From positions 1 through 21,606 of the forward strand of contig CAAGNU010000245.1 in the NCBI GenBank assembly GCA_900771365.1: a stretch of 21,606 nt of DNA, in the 5' to 3' direction. Below, one piece after another: positions 13,612 to 19,286 of this stretch. The number at the start of each line of letters is the position of its first letter. The first letter of the stretch is position 1. A model generated the notes under the pieces. That model was not told the DNA's origin. It saw only the letters and a list, made by a program, of their open reading frames with translations, and searched no databases. Source of the stretch: Bacteroidales bacterium (GTDB taxonomy: Bacteria > Bacteroidota > Bacteroidia > Bacteroidales > P3). The position numbers were made by a program, and so were the translations under genes.

Positions 13612-14238
13612 ATGGACGAGGCAGAATATAAGCAGGCTCTCGGGCGGTATCTGCCCCAAGAGGCGGTAACAGACATCTACACGTTCCTCAACAGCCACTC
13701 CGTGCATCTGCACATCACCCGCCAGAGGGCCTCCAAGCTGGGCGACTATCGCTGGCCGCAGCTGGGTCACAATTATCACGAGATAAGCGTGAACGGGAAC
13801 ATGAACCCTTACCAGTTCCTCATCGTACTGCTGCATGAGATGGCGCACCTCAACGCCTTCCTCCGCTACCGCAACCAGATCCAGCCCCACGGCCATGAAT
13901 GGCAGGAGGAGTATCGCACGCTCCTGCTGCAATATATCAAATGCTATCCCGACGATGTCGCCAAGGTCGTCTTGCAATATACGTCACATATCCCCCTCAG
14001 CCGCAAATTAGAACGCGAACTGGACAGCACGCTGCACCACTATGATGCCAACTATAGCAGCGGCGAAGACCTCACCCTCGACCAGCTCGCACCTGGCACA
14101 CGCTTCCGCCTTGCCGTCAAGCCTCAACACATATACCTCGCACAAGAGAGAAGGCGCACACGCTGGATATGCCTCAACCTCGACGACAACCGCCAATACC
14201 TCGTAGCGGGTACCGCACAGGTTAAAAAGGTTGATTGA
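13612..14238 (+). CDS. SprT-like zinc metalloprotease
   Basis: A 208-residue protein of the SprT/SprT-like family. The zinc site is H75-E76-M-A-H79, with the downstream ligand in PHGHEW (H95), the usual SprT pattern of HExxH plus a later GH. The N-terminal half forms the SprT fold with VHLHITRQRASKLGDYRWP and EISVNGNMNPYQFLIVLLHEMAH. The C-terminal part (about 150-208) looks like a small beta domain (LAPGTRFRLAVKP, RRTRWICLNLDDNRQYLVAG). Eukaryotic relatives (SPRTN) cut DNA-protein crosslinks; the bacterial role is poorly defined. It is co-transcribed with the small lipoprotein upstream and converges with pcm across 27 bp. Confidence 0.85.
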   Translation: MDEAEYKQALGRYLPQEAVTDIYTFLNSHSVHLHITRQRASKLGDYRWPQLGHNYHEISVNGNMNPYQFLIVLLHEMAHLNAFLRYRNQIQPHGHEWQEEYRTLLLQYIKCYPDDVAKVVLQYTSHIPLSRKLERELDSTLHHYDANYSSGEDLTLDQLAPGTRFRLAVKPQHIYLAQERRRTRWICLNLDDNRQYLVAGTAQVKKVD

Positions 14239-14243
14239 AACGT

Positions 14244-14257
14244 AAGGCAAAAGCCTT
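14244..14257. terminator. Short hairpin in the convergent gap
   Basis: AAGGC-AAAA-GCCTT (14244-14257) fills most of the 27-bp gap between the convergent SprT-like and pcm genes. A 5-bp stem with a brief T/A flank could act as a weak bidirectional terminator; the evidence is only position and symmetry. Confidence 0.35.
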
Positions 14258-14265
14258 TCAAAGAA

Positions 14266-14961
14266 TTAGAATTGCCGTCCCTTGAGCATGGGGACGAAAT
14301 AGGCGTCGCCGCATTCCTCGGTGCGCCATTGTTCGGGTGCTTCGCCCTCTTTGAAGATACGCAGCATCCGCTGAGTGGCACCCGTAGCGGAGGGTACCGT
14401 ATTTTCGACTGGGATGACCATGATGCCCCCCACTTTCAGCATGGTCATCAACGACTGGGGTATCTCGCTTGCGCCACAGGTCACAAGGACGCGGTCGAAC
14501 GTGTAGCCCGGCATCTCGGGGAGGCCGCGGGAGCAGTCGCCGAGATAGCAGCGTGCCATGTAGTTGAGCTGCTGCAGAAGCTGCTTAGTCTGGACATAGA
14601 GCGCGTTCTGCCGTTCCACGGTGAAGACTCGTGCATCCATCTCGCACAAAACCGCAGTCTGATAACCGCTACCCGTACCCACCTCGAGCACAGACATCAG
14701 AGGCTGGAGGTTGAGCAGCTGCGACTGCCTCGCCACGGTGATAGGCTTCGAGAGCGTCTGCCCGCAGTCAATCGGCATGGCGGTGTTGATATCATAAATC
14801 AGATTGTCCAGCAAAGTCTCGTTCCAGAACCAATGTCGCGGAATCTTCTCCATGGCGGAGAGCACACGCTCGTCGCGGATGCCTTCTTCGCGAAGCCGCT
14901 TGACCATCTGTCTGCGCCATGCTTGATATTTGGGCAAATCGGGTGTGAGTCTTATATTCAT
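14266..14961 (-). CDS. pcm: Protein-L-isoaspartate O-methyltransferase
   Basis: A 231-residue SAM-dependent methyltransferase that repairs isoaspartyl residues in aged proteins by carboxyl methylation. Family features are V-x-x-A-M-x-x-I-P-R (33-42), the PCMT signature GQTLSKP (67-73), and the SAM-binding motif I VLEVGTGSGYQ (91-101). ERQ in motif II, FDRVLVTCGASEIP (motif III region) and the C-terminal YFVPMLKG also fit. The length fits the family (205-235). The ATG at 14961 gives the standard N-terminus. It lies downstream of thiL on the minus strand with a 151-bp gap that has an imperfect hairpin (15002-15026), so it may have its own promoter. No TAnnTTTG box was found there. Confidence 0.92.
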   Translation of the reverse strand: MNIRLTPDLPKYQAWRRQMVKRLREEGIRDERVLSAMEKIPRHWFWNETLLDNLIYDINTAMPIDCGQTLSKPITVARQSQLLNLQPLMSVLEVGTGSGYQTAVLCEMDARVFTVERQNALYVQTKQLLQQLNYMARCYLGDCSRGLPEMPGYTFDRVLVTCGASEIPQSLMTMLKVGGIMVIPVENTVPSATGATQRMLRIFKEGEAPEQWRTEECGDAYFVPMLKGRQF

Positions 14962-15112
14962 AGCGAACTGAGAATTATCTTTTATGCTTACCTACGCTCA
15001 GAGAAATCCGAGTGACCTCGGTTTCTGCTCTCGCTGGTGCAGCGTTAAATATTGTGAAACATGCTACCGCTTATTTTCAGGCCTATCGCAATTATCATAT
15101 CTGTTCATTTCA

Positions 15113-16162
15113 TCAATCCCTATTCCAGCCTTGGGCTCGGAGCTCGATGGTGGTGTTCTGCGGCGTGACCATCACGGCGGGCATTCCCTCCTCGGTGATG
15201 TGGCCGATGATGTGTATCTCGCTGCTATCCTTAATCTTCTCGTAATCGCTTTGGCTGATGGTGAACAACAGCTCGTAGTCTTCGCCGCCGTTCAAAGCAT
15301 TGCTCACAGGCAGCATGTTCTGGCTCATCTCGGAGCAGACGCGCGTGGTCTGATAGTCGATAGGGAGCCGTTCCTCATAGACCTCGCAGCCGCACTTCGA
15401 CTGCTTGCAGAGGTGCAGCACCTCGCTGGCAAGGCCGTCGCTCACGTCAATCATCGAGGTGGGCACAATCTCCTTCTCGGCCAGCATCTTCACAATGTCC
15501 ACGCGGGGTTCGGGCTTGAGGTAGCGTTCGAGGACGTAGTCGTAGCTATCCAAGTCGGGCTTGAAGTTGGGGTCGGCCTGGAAGGTCACCTTCTCGCGTT
15601 CCAGCACCAGCAAGCCGCTATAGGCACTTCCGAGGTCGCCGCTCACGCAGAGGAGGTCGTGCAGCTTGGCGCCGCTGCGGTAGGTAATCTTGTCGCTCTC
15701 CACCTCGCCGATAGCGGTGATAGAGATAACCATGCCCACGCGGCTCGTGGAGGTGTCGCCTCCCACGAGGTCCACCTCGTAGCGTTCGCAGCAGAGGCGG
15801 ATGCCGGCATAGAGTTCCTCTAAAGCCTCCACCGAGAAGCGGTTGCTCACAGCCACGCTCACCAAAATCTGCTTCGGCGTGGCGTTCATGGCGCAAATAT
15901 CGCTCAGGTTGATGGCCACGGCCTTATATCCGAGATGACGCAACGGGGTGTAAGTCATATCGAAATGCACACCTTCGACAAGCATATCCGTGGTGACGAC
16001 TATCTTCTTCTTCCCCGTGCCCAGCACGGCACAATCATCTCCCACCCCCTTCACGGTGCTCTTATTTTTGCGGCCGAAACCCTCTGTCAAACGGTCTATC
16101 AATGCAAACTCGCCCAGGGTATCCAACTCTGTGCGACCTTCTTCATATTCGAGATGTTCCAT
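15113..16162 (-). CDS. thiL: Thiamine-monophosphate kinase
   Basis: A 349-residue cytosolic kinase that converts thiamine monophosphate to thiamine diphosphate with ATP, the last step of thiamine biosynthesis. Motifs present: GVGDDCAVL (39-47), TTDMLVEGVHF (57-67), NLSDICAM (85-92, family NLSDxAAMG), VGGDTS (133-138), MIDVSDGLASE (237-247) and GGEDYELLF (292-300). The start is ATG 16162 (MEHLEYEEGR); extending to the TTG at 16168 adds only two residues. No other thi genes are nearby, as is common for thiL. A -7 box on the minus strand lies about 90 bp upstream. Confident assignment; slight substitutions (C for A in NLSDICAM) are tolerated in the family. Confidence 0.93.
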   Translation of the reverse strand: MEHLEYEEGRTELDTLGEFALIDRLTEGFGRKNKSTVKGVGDDCAVLGTGKKKIVVTTDMLVEGVHFDMTYTPLRHLGYKAVAINLSDICAMNATPKQILVSVAVSNRFSVEALEELYAGIRLCCERYEVDLVGGDTSTSRVGMVISITAIGEVESDKITYRSGAKLHDLLCVSGDLGSAYSGLLVLEREKVTFQADPNFKPDLDSYDYVLERYLKPEPRVDIVKMLAEKEIVPTSMIDVSDGLASEVLHLCKQSKCGCEVYEERLPIDYQTTRVCSEMSQNMLPVSNALNGGEDYELLFTISQSDYEKIKDSSEIHIIGHITEEGMPAVMVTPQNTTIELRAQGWNRD

Positions 16163-16249
16163 ATTCAATATTCATTATTAGCATAATACTACTCTTGATG
16201 TCTCGGCGGCACACCGCTTGGCAACACGCCACGACTGCAAATATTTTTT

Positions 16250-16282
16250 TGCAAAGATACACAATTTTTTTCAATCAACACA
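16250..16282 (-). promoter_or_regulatory. Promoter for thiL
   Basis: On the minus strand TGTG (16282-16279), a 19-nt spacer and TATCTTTG followed by CA (16259-16250) match the Bacteroidetes promoter consensus, with one mismatch in the -33 box. The expected leader is about 80 nt before the ATG at 16162. The rest of the 16163-16358 gap, which must also hold the promoter for the divergent lipoprotein genes, shows no clear plus-strand box. Confidence 0.55.
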
Positions 16283-16358
16283 CGTTATTTTATATAATCT
16301 TATCAACAGCGCAATACTACTAATCCCTAATAGCTATATAATCAAAGACTAAACACCC

Positions 16359-16943
16359 ATGAAAAAGACTCGTTCCGCACTCATCACTCTCATGTTCGCT
16401 ACACTCACTTTCTGCTTTGCCTCATGCGAAAAAGACGACAGCATCCGCCCCATAGAAAAAGAAGAACCCATAGTAGAAGAGGAGCCCCTTGATGTCTCCT
16501 CATACTTAGGCGAATACGTCGTGAAACGCAACTTCACCCTTGCCTTCGTCATGGGTGACATATCCTTGCCCCTTGCCGACAATCTCGATGCCGAGTTCAT
16601 CAACATTCAGCGCGACCCCGAACGCGAGGACGGCATCATCCTCTCCACCACCGAAGGCCTGCTCCTCTACGGCTATGTCGACCAAGAAGGCCTGCACCTC
16701 CAGAACAGCACCCGACACCACGCATTCACCATCTTCGACTACACCCCGCTCGACGTGACCCTCACCCTCACCCACCCCGTCATAGCTCCCCCGCAAGACG
16801 GCATCATGGACTGGACCTCCGTGGCCACGGGCACAGGCATCATAGACCTCCCCTTCAACGAGCCCTCCACCTACACAATGAAAGGCTACTTCCACTACCA
16901 CACCGTCTCAAGAGAGATTCCCGCCGATTCCGCCTACATGTAA
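16359..16943 (+). CDS. Lipoprotein of unknown function, first of tandem pair
   Basis: A 194-residue lipoprotein with signal peptide and lipobox FASC (C23). The residues after the cysteine are EKDD, resembling the K-(D/E)2 surface-export signal described in Bacteroidetes, so outer-leaflet display is likely. A proline/glutamate-rich tether (about 28-46) precedes a beta-rich domain with SSYLGEYVVKRNF, ILSTTEGLLLYGYV and LTHPVIAPPQDGIMDWTS. The same landmarks occur in the next gene, so the two are paralogs. I do not recognise the domain; a lipocalin/calycin-like barrel is one possibility from strand pattern only. The ATG follows an A-rich leader, and the gene is separated by 42 bp from its paralog. 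Confidence 0.75.
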   Translation: MKKTRSALITLMFATLTFCFASCEKDDSIRPIEKEEPIVEEEPLDVSSYLGEYVVKRNFTLAFVMGDISLPLADNLDAEFINIQRDPEREDGIILSTTEGLLLYGYVDQEGLHLQNSTRHHAFTIFDYTPLDVTLTLTHPVIAPPQDGIMDWTSVATGTGIIDLPFNEPSTYTMKGYFHYHTVSREIPADSAYM

Positions 16944-16985
16944 TCCAACCTTAGCATTCATTAATATTCAATAAATATTCAAACC

Positions 16986-17525
16986 ATGAAAAAGACACTC
17001 ATCGCATTCCTCGCTGCCGCCACGATGCTCTTCTGTGGCTGCGAAAAAGACGACATCACCCCCAATGATGACAATAATGGTAACGACCCATCAGCCATAG
17101 ATTTGGAGCCCTACCTCGGCAAATATCTCATGACCCGCAAGGCCGACCTCACCCTCAACGTCCTCAACATGTTCCAGTTCCCCCTCAGCCGCGACCTCAA
17201 TGTCGAAATCGTCACCGTGGCTGAAGACCCCACCCAGGAAAACGGCATCATCATGACCAGTAACGACGGCATGTACCTCCGCGGCGTGGTCGACACCCTC
17301 GGCCTACACCTTGAGAACGACACCATCGCTTTCGCCATAGATACTATGGGCGTGAACGCATCCATCAGCGTCACCATGGTGCACCCCATCATCGCACCCC
17401 GCAGCAACGGTGCCCTCGACTGGACCTCCACAGCTTCTGGAACAGCATCCTCAACCCTGCCCATCATCGGCCCCGTCAACGTGACCCTCACAGGCAACCT
17501 CCACTATCATTCCGTGCTGAACTAA
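16986..17525 (+). CDS. Lipoprotein of unknown function, second of tandem pair
   Basis: A 179-residue lipoprotein (lipobox FCGC, C19) followed by EKDD and a D/N-rich tether (about 24-38). Its folded part parallels that of the upstream gene in order: LEPYLGKYLMTRKADLTL, ENGIIMTSNDGMYLRGVV, VHPIIAPRSNGALDWTS and LTGNLHYHS. The two look like a tandem duplication followed by divergence, strongest around the HP-I/V-IAP and DWTS motifs. Function is unknown. It ends the operon: a strong intrinsic terminator begins 21 bp after the stop. Confidence 0.75.
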   Translation: MKKTLIAFLAAATMLFCGCEKDDITPNDDNNGNDPSAIDLEPYLGKYLMTRKADLTLNVLNMFQFPLSRDLNVEIVTVAEDPTQENGIIMTSNDGMYLRGVVDTLGLHLENDTIAFAIDTMGVNASISVTMVHPIIAPRSNGALDWTSTASGTASSTLPIIGPVNVTLTGNLHYHSVLN

Positions 17526-17546
17526 TCGCAATCTTCTTTGAATACG

Positions 17547-17582
17547 AAAGAGAGCAGGCCTCGTGCCTCGCTCTCTTTTTTT
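17547..17582 (+). terminator. Intrinsic terminator of the lipoprotein pair
   Basis: AAAGAGAGC (17547-17555) pairs with GCTCTCTTT, with an inner AGGC/GCCT extension around a CTCGT loop, followed by a run of seven or more T to 17582. This is a textbook rho-independent terminator directly after the second lipoprotein gene. Confidence 0.85.
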
Positions 17583-17585
17583 ATG

Positions 17586-17660
17586 AAAAATCTTGAGACC
17601 CTCCGATGGGTCTTTTCCTTTTTTAATGTGCCGAGGCGGCGCTGAAAGCAAGCTTTCGCG
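17586..17660 (+). repeat. Terminator-module repeat, unit 1
   Basis: This unit is AAATCTTGAG, then a hairpin AGACCC-TCCGAT-GGGTCT (17596-17613), then TTTCCTTTTTT, then AATGTGCCGAGGCGGCGC and TGAAAGCAAGCTTTCGCG. Apart from the hairpin stem it repeats almost exactly at 17710-17783 (49 bp identical, 17612-17660 = 17735-17783) and, inverted, at 17830-17774. The hairpin with its U tract would itself terminate transcription. Confidence 0.8.
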
Positions 17661-17709
17661 GAGGTGGGGTTACGGCTGGTGCCGTGACCACGAGGTAGGG
17701 AACCCCAAA

Positions 17710-17783
17710 AGAAATCTTGAGACGCCCTGAAGGGCTTTTCCTTTTTTAATGTGCCGAGGCGGCGCTGAAAGCAAGCTTTCGCG
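17710..17783 (+). repeat. Terminator-module repeat, unit 2
   Basis: Same frame as unit 1 (AAATCTTGAG, hairpin, TTTTCCTTTTTT, AATGTGCCGAGGCGGCGC, TGAAAGCAAGCTTTCGCG) but with a different stem: GCCC-TGAA-GGGC (17724-17735). It shares its GC-rich half with the inverted third unit, producing the large palindrome at 17742-17804. Confidence 0.8.
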
Positions 17784-17804
17784 CCGCCTCGGCACATTAA
17801 AAAA
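17742..17804. repeat. 24-bp perfect palindrome with nested inner stem
   Basis: Arms 17742-17765 and 17781-17804 are perfect reverse complements (T6-AATGTGCCGAGGCGGCGC and its complement). Inside, GAAAGC (767-772 of 17xxx) pairs with GCTTTC (775-780) across AA, leaving one unpaired T at 17766. The combined hairpin is about 30 bp with T tracts on both outer sides, so it could stop transcription from both directions between the lipoprotein operon and tRNA-His. It is unusually long for a terminator and GC-rich, so replication or recombination roles are also conceivable. Confidence 0.85.
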
Positions 17805-17824
17805 GCAGGCCTGTCGACCTGCTT
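17799..17824 (-). terminator. Intrinsic terminator of tRNA-His (module unit 3)
   Basis: On the minus strand AAGCAGG (17824-17818), an 8-nt loop and CCTGCTT (17809-17803) are followed by a T run to 17799. It starts 13 bp after the encoded CCA of tRNA-His. It occupies the variable-hairpin position of the third, inverted copy of the module that also forms units 1 and 2. Confidence 0.8.
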
Positions 17825-17836
17825 CAAGATTTCTTT

Positions 17837-17914
17837 TGGGGTGGGAGGTGGGGTTCGAACCCACGACCTTCGGATCCACAATCCGGCACTCTAACCAGCT
17901 GAGCTACGCCCACC
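17837..17914 (-). tRNA. tRNA-His (anticodon GTG)
   Basis: Read on the minus strand, the 78-nt gene includes the extra 5' G(-1) opposite C73, the hallmark of tRNA-His, and an encoded CCA end. The D arm (GCTC...GAGT), anticodon loop TTGTGGA with anticodon GTG, variable loop and T arm (GTGGG-TTCGAAC-CCCAC) are all in place. Two oddities are a C-U opposition at 6:67 in the acceptor stem and a C-A opposition at 27:43 in the anticodon stem. The rest pairs normally. A strong promoter lies 23 bp upstream and an intrinsic terminator follows, so it is a functional single-gene unit. Confidence 0.92.
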
Positions 17915-17936
17915 ATCCTTGGTTTGAAATCGAGTG

Positions 17937-17967
17937 CAAAATTACTACTTTTTTTCGACATGGCAAA
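17937..17967 (-). promoter_or_regulatory. Promoter of tRNA-His
   Basis: On the minus strand TTTG (17967-17964), exactly 19 nt, then TAATTTTG followed by CA (17944-17937 and beyond) is a full match to TTTG-N19-TAnnTTTG. Transcription would begin roughly 15 nt before the tRNA 5' end. Confidence 0.8.
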
Positions 17968-17987
17968 ATTTATTTGAAAATTTTTCG

Positions 17988-17995
17988 TATCTTTG
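17988..17995 (+). promoter_or_regulatory. -7 element touching the methyltransferase start codon
   Basis: TATCTTTG matches TAnnTTTG and ends 4 bp before the ATG at 18000. No TTTG lies at the normal -33 distance, although the region is A/T-rich. If used, the transcript would begin at or within a base or two of the ATG. Confidence 0.4.
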
Positions 17996-17999
17996 CCTC

Positions 18000-18899
18000 A
18001 TGATTTCAAAGGCAAAATTAAAAGAACTCGCTGTATATAAGCAACAAAAACGATGTGACGAAGAGTCCGTTTTTGTTGCAGAAGGGGTGAAGATATGTGA
18101 TGAAATACTCGCTGCAAATCTCCCCATAAAGGTGCTCTGCGCAACAAATTTGTGGTTTTCTAAACACAATTTTTCACCCGATAACGACACATTTTTCGAG
18201 GTTGACGCGGCTGCCCTCGAACGCCTCTCCGGCATGAAAACTCCCAACGAGGTGTGGATGCTCCTCGACCGCAACGCTATCTCGCGTTGCGAACGGGACC
18301 ACAACCTCGACCGCAACGCCATCTCGCGTTGCGAACGGGACCACAACCTCGACCACAACGCCATCTCGCGTTGCGAACAGGACATTTCCAATTCCAAAGA
18401 CAGCTCCCGCCATAGCTCTCAATTCTCAATTCTCAATTCTCAATTGAAATTGACAATCGCCCTCGACCACCTACAGGACCCCGGCAACCTTGGCACCATC
18501 ATCCGCACGGCAGACTGGTTCGGCATCCGCCACATCATCTGCAGCGAGGGCTGCGTCTCGTGCTTCAATCCCAAGGTGGTGCAATCCACCATGGGCGGAC
18601 TGCTCCGCACCAAGATAGAGTACTGCGACCTCCCGCAATATCTCGCCCGCTGCGGCAAGCCCGTCTTCGGCGCCGTCCTCAATGGCGAGAACATCTGGGA
18701 GCAGCCCCTCGGAATGCCCGAAGAAGGCGCCGTGCTGGTTATCGGCAACGAGTCGCGCGGCATCACCCCCGAGGTGCAGGCGTGCGTCACCCACCGCATC
18801 TCCATCCCCAACCTTGGCGGCACAGCCGAGAGCCTCAACGCCAGCGTGGCCTGCGCCATCCTCTGCGCTGAACTTGTTAAAAAACGCTTAAAAGCATAG
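18000..18899 (+). CDS. SpoU/TrmH-family RNA 2'-O-methyltransferase with repeat-expanded linker
   Basis: A 299-residue SPOUT-class methyltransferase acting on rRNA or tRNA ribose. The N-terminal substrate-binding domain (about 1-88) contains EESVFVAEGVKICDEIL. The catalytic SpoU domain (about 151-299) has all three motifs: DPGNLGTIIRTADWFG, VLVIGNESRGI, and ISIPNLGGTAESLNASVACAI. Between them, residues about 89-149 form a low-complexity linker absent from typical 240-260-residue relatives. It consists of three copies of a 14-residue unit (LDRNAISRCERDHN) followed by SQFSILNSQL encoded by 7-bp heptads. The ATG at 18000 (MISKAKLKEL) is the standard family start. It is divergent from tRNA-His across 85 bp, so the shared region regulates both. 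The exact rRNA site is unknown. Confidence 0.88.
   Translation: MISKAKLKELAVYKQQKRCDEESVFVAEGVKICDEILAANLPIKVLCATNLWFSKHNFSPDNDTFFEVDAAALERLSGMKTPNEVWMLLDRNAISRCERDHNLDRNAISRCERDHNLDHNAISRCEQDISNSKDSSRHSSQFSILNSQLKLTIALDHLQDPGNLGTIIRTADWFGIRHIICSEGCVSCFNPKVVQSTMGGLLRTKIEYCDLPQYLARCGKPVFGAVLNGENIWEQPLGMPEEGAVLVIGNESRGITPEVQACVTHRISIPNLGGTAESLNASVACAILCAELVKKRLKA
18264..18389 (+). repeat. Three in-frame 42-bp tandem repeats within the methyltransferase gene
   Basis: Units at 18264-18305 and 18306-18347 differ at one base; a third (18348-18389) is complete in length but diverged at its 3' end. Each contains a perfect 8-bp hairpin (CGCAACGC, 6-nt loop, GCGTTGCG; the first arm has one change in unit 3). 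Since 42 is a multiple of 3, copy-number change would keep the frame and add or remove 14 residues. Confidence 0.9.
18417..18444 (+). repeat. Four TCTCAAT heptads inside the methyltransferase gene
   Basis: Four perfect 7-bp units read in frame as part of SQFSILNSQL at the end of the linker. The same heptad type lies between genes at 1984-2079. Because 7 is not a multiple of 3, gain or loss of one or two units would shift the frame before the catalytic domain. Confidence 0.9.
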
Positions 18900-19286
18900 T
18901 CGGTTTAAGGAATATGTTAATAAAATTATGATTAGAGACATCGCGGAGCCTTCGCAACAGAGCCGATTAGGCCTCGGCGAACCTTCGTGGCACCTTCGCC
19001 GTAGCTTCGCCCCACCTTCGCTCTACCTCCGCTCCTAAAGTGGACGCATGGCGACCCCACAGAAAGGCTTCGGAGGAGGTAGGACAAATCTGGTTCGCAT
19101 TAAGGAATATTAATATTTTCGATATGGGTCCACAAATGGGATTAGCCCAATCACACATGAAAAGTCAACATGCAGAGTTGTTAATGAGCAATGAAAATCA
19201 AGAACGAACGAAAAAGTTAAAAACGCTAATGAATTTCATTTGAAAGCACCTTAGGAAATCTTTCACAACCCCAAACGATTTTGAAA
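18900..19286. other. Intergenic stretch with CCTTCGC-rich repeat remnant
   Basis: No convincing gene is seen in these 387 bp. The section 18950-19036 is GC-rich with repeated CCTTCGC strings (including ACCTTCGCCGTAG at 18992-19004 and ACCTTCGCTCTACC near 19013-19026), echoing the element at 8637-8693. The 3' part (19080-19286) is A/T-rich and may hold the promoter of the GH97 gene, but only an imperfect TATTTTCG box near 19114 was found. A GTG-started reading frame (19040-19243) is not supported. Confidence 0.5.

Noticed and set aside
18264..18389. Possible CRISPR array because of 42-bp units with internal palindromes
   Set aside because: The units are contiguous with no spacers, lie in frame within a methyltransferase gene, and no cas genes are present.
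19040..19243. 67-residue GTG-started open frame before the GH97 gene
   Set aside because: It begins inside the CCTTCGC repeat remnant, has a GTG start, and has no recognisable fold or neighbour link. Conservation would be needed to accept it.
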